64,000 bases of DNA from Paraburkholderia sp. FT54 (GTDB lineage: Bacteria > Pseudomonadota > Gammaproteobacteria > Burkholderiales > Burkholderiaceae). Position 1 is the stretch's first letter, and the number at the start of each line of letters is the position of its first letter. Position numbers and translations under genes: made by a program. Of this stretch, positions 56,831 to 64,000 are shown piece by piece. Below the pieces are notes generated by a model. The model was not told where the DNA came from and did no database searches. It saw nothing but the letters and a program-made list of their open reading frames with translations. The stretch is taken from assembly GCF_031585635.1 (NCBI RefSeq), contig NZ_CP134195.1, positions 2,604,001 to 2,668,000 of the forward strand. The letters run 5' to 3'.

Positions 56831-57162
56831 GGGGCTTGTTCCTCTTCGACGAAAGCGGCAAGACGATCGAGTGATTCGGACCAGAAGCGCTGATAGCGGC
56901 CAAGCCATTCCATGGCTTCTTCCATCGGCCCGGCGGACAGGTGGCACGCCACCGTGCGGCCGGTTTTGCTGCGCGTGATCAGACCCGCCTCGGTCAACAC
57001 GTCGAGGTGTTTCATCACCGCGGGCAAGGACATCGCGAACGGTTCGGCGAGTTCGCTGACCGACAGATCACTCGCCGACAGACGCGCGAGCAACGCACGC
57101 CGGGTCGGATCGGACAGCGCGGCGAAGGTGCGGTCCAATAGCGCTTCGTTAAACTTAACCAT
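56737..57162 (-). CDS. ArsR-family transcription regulator
   Basis: 141-residue winged-helix repressor: FAALSDPTRRALLARLSASDLSVSELAEPFAMSLPAVMKHLDVLTEAGLITRSKTGRTVACHL covers residues ~12-75. Metal-binding CxCxxC of classical ArsR is absent, as in the group encoded with SRPBCC proteins. After residue ~110 the sequence turns into a Pro/Ser tail (PCPPSPASPSSGVSTPRPP) produced where the frame overlaps the SRPBCC gene; normal relatives end near residue 110. The tail suggests loss of the original stop. Confidence 0.9.
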   Translation of the reverse strand: MVKFNEALLDRTFAALSDPTRRALLARLSASDLSVSELAEPFAMSLPAVMKHLDVLTEAGLITRSKTGRTVACHLSAGPMEEAMEWLGRYQRFWSESLDRLAAFVEEEQAPCPPSPASPSSGVSTPRPPKSSAPGRSRRSS

Positions 57163-57441
57163 GAGGTTAAGTGTAGAAACGGGTCACTGAAAGTCAAGGA
57201 CAGGTACGCGTTTTCGTAAAATACGCGGAAATGAAAGCGGGGGGCGCGGCCAAAAAGATACGCGGCGCGCCGCAGATGAAGCCCGCAACGCGCCGCGTCA
57301 AAGGTGGAGAACAACCGACTACAGGCTCGAGCGAAGCGGCCGGCATCGCACCACTGCGCTCTCGCTTTCCAGCACAGACTCAACGGATTGATACTTCAAC
57401 CCGGCGAGGCCCAGGCAACGCCCGAGCCCATGACGTGACGA

Positions 57442-58824
57442 TCAGATTGCCCAGCCGCCGAGATAGAAACCGACCAGCACGATAGCGATGGCCACCGTGC
57501 CCACGTTCAGCTTGCGATATTCGCCGCTGACCACGCGTCCAATCACCAGTGTCGCGAAGCCGAGCATGATGCCCGTCACGATGTTGGCGGTCAGCACGAT
57601 GAACACCGCACACATCAGGCCCGACATCGAGTCGACCATGTCGTCCATATGCAGCTTGCTGACGTTCGAGAGCATCAGCAGACCCACGTACATCAGCGCG
57701 GGCGCCGTCGCATACGAAGGCACGAGGCCGGCGAGCGGCGAGAAGAACATCACCACGAGGAACAGCAGACCGACCACGGCGGCCGCCATGCCGGTCTTCG
57801 CGCCCGCCGCCACGCCGACCGTCGATTCGATATACGCAGCAGCCGGTGCGCCACCGAGCAGGCCCGAGAAAATCGAGCTCAGCGAATCGGCCGTCAGCGC
57901 GCGGCCACCGTTGATGATGCGGCCGTTTTCATCGAGTTGCCCCGCCTGTCCCGCGACGGCGCGAATCGTGCCGGTGGCGTCGAACACCGCAGTCATCACG
58001 AGTGCCAGCACGCTAGGCAGAACTGCCATCGACAACGCGCCCTTGAGGTCCATTGCGCCGATCAGCGAAGCGTGACCCGGCGCGCTGAGCGACGGCACCG
58101 CGAACACGCCATGAAACGACACGGCCGGATCGATGAAGAGCGCGATCGCTGAGATCGCCACGATCACGATCAGGATCGAGCCCGGCACGCGGCGGCGCAC
58201 CAGACCGAAGATGGCCGCGAGTCCCGCCACCGACATCAGCACCGGCAAAGCCGTGATATTGCCGAGCGAAACCGGCAGACCCGCGCCCGGATTCTTCACG
58301 ACGAGGCCCACGTCGTTGGCGGCGATCAGCAGCAGGAAAAGGCCGATGCCGATGCCTGTGCCGTGCGCGATGCCCGTCGGCAGATTGCGCAGAATCCACG
58401 AACGCACGCCCGTCACCGAGATCGCGGTGAACACCACGCCCATCAGAAACACCGCGCCGAGCGCGACGTTCGGATGCAGCCCTTTGCCGAGCACGAGGCC
58501 GAACGCGGTGAACGCCGTCAGCGAAATCGCGCAGCCAATTGCGATCGGCAGGCGCGCCCACACGCCCATCAGCAGCGAGCCGAATGCCGTGGTCAGACAC
58601 ACGGCGACGAACACCGCGCTGGTGTCGAAGCCCGCTTTGCCGAACATGCCCGGCACGACGAACACGGAATAAACCATCGCAAGGAAGGTCGTGATGCCCG
58701 CGACGATTTCCTGACGCTGCGAACTGCCGCGTGATGAGATTTCAAAGTAGCGGTCGAGAAAGCCCTTTCCGTCGAATGATTCGGCGCCGACTTCAGAAAT
58801 CGGTTGGGCGTGGGGTTCCATCAT
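57442..58824 (-). CDS. Adenine/guanine/hypoxanthine permease (NCS2, AzgA-like)
   Basis: 460-residue inner-membrane purine transporter with 12-14 helices. Typical segments: [29 protein letters not shown] at the N-terminus, [33 protein letters not shown], and [30 protein letters not shown] (the substrate-side motif). Start at 58824 (with a second ATG next to it) follows AAAGGAGGCA, an excellent site; the longer upstream frame is not coding-like. Uptake of purine bases by proton symport is the family role. Confidence 0.94.
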   Translation of the reverse strand: MMEPHAQPISEVGAESFDGKGFLDRYFEISSRGSSQRQEIVAGITTFLAMVYSVFVVPGMFGKAGFDTSAVFVAVCLTTAFGSLLMGVWARLPIAIGCAISLTAFTAFGLVLGKGLHPNVALGAVFLMGVVFTAISVTGVRSWILRNLPTGIAHGTGIGIGLFLLLIAANDVGLVVKNPGAGLPVSLGNITALPVLMSVAGLAAIFGLVRRRVPGSILIVIVAISAIALFIDPAVSFHGVFAVPSLSAPGHASLIGAMDLKGALSMAVLPSVLALVMTAVFDATGTIRAVAGQAGQLDENGRIINGGRALTADSLSSIFSGLLGGAPAAAYIESTVGVAAGAKTGMAAAVVGLLFLVVMFFSPLAGLVPSYATAPALMYVGLLMLSNVSKLHMDDMVDSMSGLMCAVFIVLTANIVTGIMLGFATLVIGRVVSGEYRKLNVGTVAIAIVLVGFYLGGWAI

Positions 58825-59279
58825 GATGAGTGCCTCCTTTATCAGCGTGCTGAAGCGGCCGCCGGTGCGGTCGCCATCAGGGTCGTCTCGTTGCGTTGGT
58901 TTAGTGTGGGATGGGGCTTTTTGCTGTCTCGAAATGTAGGGCAACACAAATATGTCTCCCATCGCATGGATGGCATGCCTGACATGTCGCGATGCTTATA
59001 TCCTTTAAGGGACGCCAAAGTAGCTTCACCGCCCGCGCGTTTACACCTACGGTTTGTCATGAAGATGTGAAGGGGTTTTGAGGGTTTTCACGCGTGAAAA
59101 CGGAGTTCGACGAGCCCGGTAAATCGGCGAAGCGCGGCATGAACCGTGCTTGGGGCAACCTGTCAGATTGCCTGCGAAAGCGGGCCCGCCCGACGTCGCG
59201 GGTTACACTCTGGCCCGTACCTGTCACAACTGCGGCGGCCCACTGCGCCCGTCCGCACCGGCCCATGGAGTCCTTCTTG
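58825..59279. other. Divergent intergenic region
   Basis: 455 bases between the purine permease (minus) and the PRC-barrel lipoprotein (plus) starts. It is less GC-rich around 58900-59080, as expected of promoters. No recognised purine riboswitch core, operator, terminator or small gene; several open frames here are not coding-like. Confidence 0.55.
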
Positions 59280-60257
59280 ATGAGCGGCGGTTTCTCGCGT
59301 CCTGCCTGGCGTCTCTTGATTCTTGCTGTGTTCGCGCTGTTCACGCTGTCCGGTTGCAGCCTGCTGTGGGGCCCGCAGCAGGCGCCGATCGTCGACGCCA
59401 CGGTGATGCCTGTCGAACCGGCCAGCGCGCCGGTGGCCGCTTCCGCGCCTGAACCGGTCGAGACCGAAGCGGCCGAACCCGAGCAGCCTCGCAAGCCGAG
59501 GAAGCCAGTGGTCAAGCCGCACAAGGTCGAGCCTCCGCCGCCCGTCGTCGTCGCTCCGCCGCCACCTCCGCCGCCTCCACCGCTGATCGTGCTGCGCACT
59601 ATCGAGCGCAACGAAGCGCGTGCGCTGCTCGATAGCGAAGTGCAGAAGCCCGACGGCAAAGTGGTCGGACGCGCGGTCGATGTGATCGCCGACGCCGGCG
59701 GCAGACCGCGTGAGATGGTCGTGAACCTGCAAGGCTTCCTGGGCGTAGGCGACCGCAAGGTGAACTTCCCGTGGAGCGCGTTCCGCTTCACGCCGACCGC
59801 GAAGGCCGCCCCCATCACGCTCAATGCCGCCGCGGTTCCGGCGAACGCGGCCAAAGCCGCCGCGGTTGCCGTGCAACTGTCGCTGATCGACGCCACGGTC
59901 GAGCGCTCGAACGGGGCCAAGGTCGGCCGCGTGATCGACGTGCTGATCGACGCCAACGCGCAGCCGCAAGCAGTCGTGCTCGATGTCAACGGCATGGTCA
60001 GCACCGAACGGCGCACGATCGCCGCCAACTGGTCGGCGCTGCGCTTCGTCACGAAAGACAAGGAGTTGCATCCGCTGATCGATCTGAGCGATGCGCAGAT
60101 CAACGCGACACCTCCTTATGCAAGCGACAAACCGATTCGGGCGGTGTCGCCGGCACCGCCGCCCGCGCCTGCTCCTGCTTCCACGCCCGCCGCTGTTGCG
60201 GCGCCTGCCGCCGCGGCCACATCCACCGCGGTTTCCAACGCACGGGCGGCCCGATGA
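59280..60257 (+). CDS. PRC-barrel lipoprotein with proline-rich linker
   Basis: 325-residue predicted lipoprotein: hydrophobic leader to the lipobox TLSGC (residues ~20-24), a Pro/Glu-rich linker including eight or nine prolines in a row (~residues 80-105), two PRC-barrel-like repeats (~110-190 and ~205-285, EVQKPDGKVVGRAVDVIAD and VERSNGAKVGRVIDVLIDA), then an Ala/Pro-rich tail. GGAG lies upstream of ATG 59280; an ATG five codons earlier is an alternative. The stop overlaps the MFS start as ATGA. PRC barrels bind proteins or RNA; role here unknown. Confidence 0.85.
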   Translation: MSGGFSRPAWRLLILAVFALFTLSGCSLLWGPQQAPIVDATVMPVEPASAPVAASAPEPVETEAAEPEQPRKPRKPVVKPHKVEPPPPVVVAPPPPPPPPPLIVLRTIERNEARALLDSEVQKPDGKVVGRAVDVIADAGGRPREMVVNLQGFLGVGDRKVNFPWSAFRFTPTAKAAPITLNAAAVPANAAKAAAVAVQLSLIDATVERSNGAKVGRVIDVLIDANAQPQAVVLDVNGMVSTERRTIAANWSALRFVTKDKELHPLIDLSDAQINATPPYASDKPIRAVSPAPPPAPAPASTPAAVAAPAAAATSTAVSNARAAR

Positions 60258-61507
60258 CAGGCCGCACTCTGGTCACGGCGCGCAGCTTGCGCGCGCTCGA
60301 TTGGCTGAATTTTTTCGTCGCCAATGTTCAAACGGGTTTTGGACCGTTCATCGCGTCCTATCTCGCGTCGCATAAATGGACCCAGGGCGAGATCGGCATG
60401 GCGCTCTCGGTGGGCACCATCAGCGCGATGGTGAGCCAGGTCCCCGGCGGCGCCGCCGTCGATGCCTTGCGCAACAAGAAAGGCGCGGCTGCGTGGGCGA
60501 TCGTCGCGATCATCCTGAGCGCGGTGCTGCTAGCCGCCAGTCCGACGGTGCTGCCGGTGATCGCCGCCGAGGTGTTTCACGGCTTCGCGAGTTGCATGCT
60601 GACGCCGGCGCTTGCGGCGATCTCGTTCGCGCTGGTGGGGCGAGCGAATCTCGGCGACCGGCTGGGTCGCAATGCGCGTTGGGCGTCGATCGGCAGCGCG
60701 GTTGCGGCCGGCCTGATGGGCGTGTTCGGCGAGTATTATTCGCCGCGCGCGGTGTTCTGGCTGACCGCCGCGCTCGCGGTGCCCGCGCTCTTTGCGCTGA
60801 CGATGATCCAGCGCACCGATACCGTCGAGCTGCCCAAAGCCGGGCCGACGCCGCAGCAGATCGAGCGGCGCGAGAGTCTGCGCGAGTTGCTGCGCGACAA
60901 GCGGATGTTGTTGTTCGCGGCGTGCATCGTGCTGTTCCATTTGTCGAACGCGGCAATGCTCAATCTCGCCGCCGGTGAGGTGACGGCCGGCATGGGCGAC
61001 AACGTGCAGCTCGTGATCGCGGCGTGCATCATCGTGCCGCAGGCGATCGTGGCGATGATGTCGCCGTGGGTCGGACGCTCGGCCGAGCGATGGGGGCGTC
61101 GGCCGATTCTGCTGCTCGGGTTTTCAGCGCTGCCGATACGGGCATTGTTGTTTGCTGGGATCAGCAGCCCTTATTTGCTCGTGCCGGTGCAGATGCTCGA
61201 CGGGTTGAGTGCCGCGGTGTTCGGGGTGATGCTGCCGTTGATTGCCGCCGATGTGGCGGGCGGTAAGGGGCGGTATAACCTTTGTATTGGATTGTTTGGG
61301 TTGGCGGCCGGGATTGGGGCTACGTTGAGTACTACCGCTGCCGGGTTTGTCGCCGATCGTTTCGGCAATGCTGTGAGCTTTTTTGGGTTGGCGGCGGCGG
61401 GGGCGTTGGCTGTTTTGCTCGTGTGGGCGGCGATGCCGGAAACTCGCGATGCGGCTGCTGAAGATGAGGCGCCGGTGGCGGATGGGGGGAAGTCGGCGGT
61501 GCGGTGA
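60254..61507 (+). CDS. MFS transporter
   Basis: 417-residue major facilitator with about 12 helices. The N-terminus DWLNFFVANVQTGFGPFIASYLASHKWTQGEIGMALSVGTISAMVSQVPGGAAVDALRNKKGAA contains the loop 2-3 motif in modified form. It belongs to the drug/sugar-like MFS set; substrate unknown. Start at 60254 is translationally coupled to the lipoprotein stop (ATGA). Codon use becomes richer in GGG/TTG toward the 3' end. Confidence 0.9.
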   Translation: MTGRTLVTARSLRALDWLNFFVANVQTGFGPFIASYLASHKWTQGEIGMALSVGTISAMVSQVPGGAAVDALRNKKGAAAWAIVAIILSAVLLAASPTVLPVIAAEVFHGFASCMLTPALAAISFALVGRANLGDRLGRNARWASIGSAVAAGLMGVFGEYYSPRAVFWLTAALAVPALFALTMIQRTDTVELPKAGPTPQQIERRESLRELLRDKRMLLFAACIVLFHLSNAAMLNLAAGEVTAGMGDNVQLVIAACIIVPQAIVAMMSPWVGRSAERWGRRPILLLGFSALPIRALLFAGISSPYLLVPVQMLDGLSAAVFGVMLPLIAADVAGGKGRYNLCIGLFGLAAGIGATLSTTAAGFVADRFGNAVSFFGLAAAGALAVLLVWAAMPETRDAAAEDEAPVADGGKSAVR

Positions 61508-61529
61508 ATGGGCAGGGGGTTTCATCCAA

Positions 61530-61790
61530 ATGAAACGTCCGATCCATGCCGCCGCGAGCCGCCTGCAGGCGCTGCAGTCCTTCGTCGAAGGACCGTGGGG
61601 AAAGACAATCGTCCGATCCTGGCAGCGGGCGTGGGAACACGTCACGCCGTTCTTCCTGTTTGCGCCCGCGATCCGCCGGGTCGTATACGCAGCAGATGCC
61701 ATCGAGAGTCGGAACATGCAATTGCGCCTGGCCGGTCCGTACGGGCCGGACGGGTTCACCCAATATCCCGCCCCGCAGTCTCCCGCATAA
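61530..61790 (+). mobile_element. Remnant of an IS256/Mutator-type transposase
   Basis: The open frame contains SWQRAWEHVTPFFLFAPAIRR and VVYAADAIESRNMQLRL, closely matching the C-terminal catalytic-core segment of IS256-family (Mutator) transposases, where the pattern is SWxRxWExVxPFFxFPxxVRKxIYTTNAIESxNxxLR. Only about 65 codons match; DDE residues upstream, the rest of the C-terminus and inverted repeats are missing. It is a dead fragment between two transporter genes. Confidence 0.75.
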
Positions 61791-63120
61791 GCGGCAACGG
61801 CAACAACGAAACCACCCCACACCCAATCAGATACCACGCCGGCGCCAGATTACTCCCCGAAATCTGAATCAACCACGTAGCAAAAAACTGCGCGAACCCG
61901 CCGAAGATGGAGACCCCGAGGCAATAAACAATCGACATGCCGGTAGCACGAATCTCACGAGGAAACATCTCCGGCAACATGACGATATTAGGCACAGCGG
62001 TAAACGCGACTAGCACCGCCAACCCCGCGACCACGGACAACAAAACCGGCACCGTCGGCGAAGCATTGATCATCATGAACGCCGGATACACCGCCACAAT
62101 CAGCAAGACCCGCGAAACCCACAACACGCGCTTACGCCCAACGCGATCGGACAGCGCCCCGGCGAACGGCGAACAGATCACCGTCACCACCGCTGCGGTC
62201 CACGCAGCCCAAAGCGCCGACGACATCGGCAAATGCAAGATCCTGATCGCGTAGGTGGACAGATAAAACAGCACGATATAGTTCGCCGCCGTGCCACCGA
62301 TCGTCGTCAACACACCCGTCGTGATCACGCGGGAATGCTCGCGAAACAGCTTGCGTACCGGCTGCGAAGCCGCCGCTATACCGTCGCCCGACTGCGCAGG
62401 CGCCCCATCTTCGACACCAGGCAGCGTCTCATGCAGATGCCGCCGAATATAAATGCCAATCGGCCCCATCGCCATGCCGATCACGAACGGCACGCGCCAC
62501 CCCCAACTCTCCAGCGCCGCAGTCGACAGCGCCGCCGCCAACGCGACACCGAGCAACGACCCGCACACCGTATTCAAGCCCTGGCTCACGAACTGCCAAC
62601 TGCCATAAAACCCGCGTGTCTTATTGCTGCCATACTCCAGCAACAGCGACGTCGACGCCCCTACCTCACCGCCCAGCGCAAAACCCTGAATCAACCGCGC
62701 AAGAATCACCAGCAGCGGCGCTGCAACACCGATCGCGGCATAAGTCGGCGCGAACGCGATGATCGCCGAGCCGAGCGTCATCAGCCATAGCGTAAGACTC
62801 ATCGCGGCCTTGCGCCCCGCGCGATCCGCATACGCGCCGAGCACGATGCCACCCACCGGCCGCATGATGAACCCGACGCCGAACGTGCCGACCGCGAGCA
62901 TGAGCTGCGCGAGCTGCCCCTCCACCGGGAAATACAGCTTGCCGATGATCGTCGCAAAGAAGCTATAGATCGTGAAGTCGAAAAACTCGAGGCCGTTGCC
63001 CAGCGTGATCGCGGCAATCGCCTTGGCGTGGCTCGTGCGTTCGACAGGCTGCGCGGCCGGCGTGCCCTGCATGCTCAACGCGTCGGTGCCTGCGGGTTGC
63101 GGTGTGGCGGAATAGTCCAT
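61756..63120 (-). CDS. MHS-family MFS transporter (citrate/proline/alpha-ketoglutarate type)
   Basis: 454-residue metabolite:proton symporter. The N-terminal part KAIAAITLGNGLEFFDFTIYSFFATIIGKLYFP and RPVGGIVLGAYADRAGRKAAMSLTLWLM is typical of the MHS family, with RLIQGFALGGEVGAS in the middle. 12 helices expected. Start 63120 follows CGGAGACACAG; a longer upstream open frame is the shadow of the amidohydrolase. It precedes no other gene on its strand; the downstream end overlaps the IS remnant frame. Co-transcription with the upstream M20 enzyme gene (65 bases) is likely, so it may import that enzyme's substrate. Confidence 0.93.
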   Translation of the reverse strand: MDYSATPQPAGTDALSMQGTPAAQPVERTSHAKAIAAITLGNGLEFFDFTIYSFFATIIGKLYFPVEGQLAQLMLAVGTFGVGFIMRPVGGIVLGAYADRAGRKAAMSLTLWLMTLGSAIIAFAPTYAAIGVAAPLLVILARLIQGFALGGEVGASTSLLLEYGSNKTRGFYGSWQFVSQGLNTVCGSLLGVALAAALSTAALESWGWRVPFVIGMAMGPIGIYIRRHLHETLPGVEDGAPAQSGDGIAAASQPVRKLFREHSRVITTGVLTTIGGTAANYIVLFYLSTYAIRILHLPMSSALWAAWTAAVVTVICSPFAGALSDRVGRKRVLWVSRVLLIVAVYPAFMMINASPTVPVLLSVVAGLAVLVAFTAVPNIVMLPEMFPREIRATGMSIVYCLGVSIFGGFAQFFATWLIQISGSNLAPAWYLIGCGVVSLLPLPLMRETAGRDIG

Positions 63121-63185
63121 CTGTGTCTCCGTGATGTTCTGCCTGCTAATGCGCGGCTTTGCCCGCTGATGCAAACGCTGTGGCC

Positions 63186-64000
63186 TCAGGCCAGAAACGT
63201 CTGCGCGAGTCTCACCCAGTACGCAGCGCCGGTGGCAAGGCAATCGTCGTTGAAGTCGTAGCCCGGGTTGTGAACCATGCAGCCGCCCTCGCCGTCGCCA
63301 TTGCCGATGATGAGGTAGCTGCCGGGGCAACGTTCCAGCAGGAACGCGAAATCTTCGCTGCCAGTGAGCGGCTGCATGTCGGCAATCAGGCCGCTTTCGC
63401 CGAGCCAGTCGAGCGCGACTTGTCGCGCCAGCCCGGTCATCGCCGCATCGTTGACGAGCACCGGGTAGCGGCGCTGATAGTCCACGTCCGCCCGCGCACC
63501 GAACACGGCCGCCTGGCCGCACGCCACCGCTGTGATGCGTTCCTGCAAATAATCGCGAACCTCCGGTTTCAATGCGCGCACCGAGAGGCGCATCTCGGCC
63601 GTCTCGGGAATCACGTTCGACGCTTCGCCCGCGTGAATCGCGCCGACGGTGATGATCGCCATGTCGAGCGGGGCGATATTGCGCGATACGATGGCCTGCA
63701 ACGCCAGCACGATCTGCGCACACACCACCACCGGATCGATCGCCTTATGTGGCACTGCGCCATGGCCGCCGCGGCCCGTCACCTTGATGATCACCGTGTC
63801 CGACGAGGCCATGAACGAGCCCGGCAGGAAACCGAACTTGCCTGTCGGGTAGCCCGGCATGTTGTGCATGGCGAAGACCGCATCGCACGGAAACTTGTCG
63901 AACAGGCCGTCCTCGAGCATTTTTTTCGCGCCGGCCAGGCCCTCTTCCGCGGGCTGGAAAATCAGATTCAACGTGCCGTCGAAGCACTTTTCCTGCGCCA
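63186..64000 (-). CDS. M20 family amidohydrolase (hippurate hydrolase-like), 5' end outside window
   Basis: C-terminal ~270 residues of a zinc M20/M40 amidohydrolase acting on N-acyl amino acids. Seen: FDGTLNLIFQPAEEG (Glu general base and ligand), VFAMHNMPGYPTGKFGFLPGSFMASSD, GRGGHGAVPHKAIDPV and a C-terminal GSEDFAFLLERCPGSYLIIGNGD with HNPGYDFND. The frame is open at the window edge, so the start is outside; about one third of the protein is missing. It lies upstream of the MHS transporter on the same strand. Confidence 0.93.
   Translation of the reverse strand, partial: AQEKCFDGTLNLIFQPAEEGLAGAKKMLEDGLFDKFPCDAVFAMHNMPGYPTGKFGFLPGSFMASSDTVIIKVTGRGGHGAVPHKAIDPVVVCAQIVLALQAIVSRNIAPLDMAIITVGAIHAGEASNVIPETAEMRLSVRALKPEVRDYLQERITAVACGQAAVFGARADVDYQRRYPVLVNDAAMTGLARQVALDWLGESGLIADMQPLTGSEDFAFLLERCPGSYLIIGNGDGEGGCMVHNPGYDFNDDCLATGAAYWVRLAQTFLA

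Noticed and set aside
57200-57232. Hairpin GCGTATTTT/AAAACGC region as terminator
   Set aside because: The stem needs a two-base bulge and has no T-run in the right place.
58900-59000. Possible purine riboswitch upstream of the purine permease
   Set aside because: No conserved core of the purine aptamer could be matched.

Overview
The window reads as chromosomal DNA of a high-GC betaproteobacterium, most likely Paraburkholderia or Burkholderia. This is inferred from codon use and from gene content: an AST arginine cluster next to an AraC-type ArgR, a hut operon of the HutF/HutG type, glgC-glgA, and paired MdtB/MdtC-like RND pumps. No rRNA, tRNA, CRISPR array or complete insertion sequence was seen. 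Most of the DNA is ordinary, tightly packed housekeeping and catabolic genes. The unusual material lies in the gaps.

Layout. 1-4.8 kb: two RND efflux permeases (the first cut by the window edge). 4.8-6 kb: a small membrane protein and an exported peroxiredoxin. 6.2-12.7 kb: a regulatory block with a PAS-GGDEF-EAL protein (GGDEF degenerate, EAL intact), an HDOD-GAF-like protein and two EAL-HDOD paralogues whose EAL parts lack catalytic motifs. 13-13.7 kb: acetoacetate decarboxylase. 13.8-24.7 kb: arginine uptake and the arginine succinyltransferase pathway on the minus strand (aotQMP, argR, astC, aruF, aruG, astD, astB, astE). It has no intact binding-protein gene, only a short C-terminal remnant after astE. 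24.9-26.5 kb: patatin-like phospholipase and a BamE-like lipoprotein. 26.6-31.8 kb: a decayed sulfur/sulfonate region with fragments of a sulfonate-binding protein, an SsuD-like monooxygenase and a class II aldolase around an intact four-domain rhodanese, a cysteine dioxygenase-like protein and a luciferase-like oxidoreductase. It also holds an unexplained structured stretch ending in a terminator. 31.9-39.5 kb: exported alpha/beta hydrolase, glgC-glgA, pdxY, an acidic orphan protein and a branched-chain amino-acid binding protein. 39.6-44.3 kb: DUF3857/transglutaminase protein with an AraC regulator, two orphan proteins and a 45-residue His-rich exported peptide. 44.6-53 kb: complete histidine utilisation operon (hutH, hutC, hutU, hutD, hutI, hutF, hutG) with HutC-type operators upstream. 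53.2-57.2 kb: LysR regulator, NAD(P)-binding epimerase-like protein, small membrane protein, LuxR tail fragment, DUF899 protein and an ArsR/SRPBCC pair. 57.4-64 kb: purine permease, PRC-barrel lipoprotein coupled to an MFS transporter, an IS256-type transposase remnant, an MHS-family transporter and the end of an M20 amidohydrolase.

How it fits together. The two amino-acid blocks are full routes from import or first enzyme to glutamate: arginine through succinylarginine to glutamate plus succinate, and histidine through formiminoglutamate and formylglutamate to glutamate plus formate. The early regulatory block links cyclic-di-GMP turnover with HDOD scaffolds. No clearly new multi-gene defence or mobile system was found. 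The best candidates for novelty are the structured minus-strand RNA-like region near 26.7-26.9 kb, the alternating Cys/Asp four-domain rhodanese, the His/Cys micropeptide, the missing arginine-binding protein and the low-complexity insertions in an RND pump and an AraC regulator.
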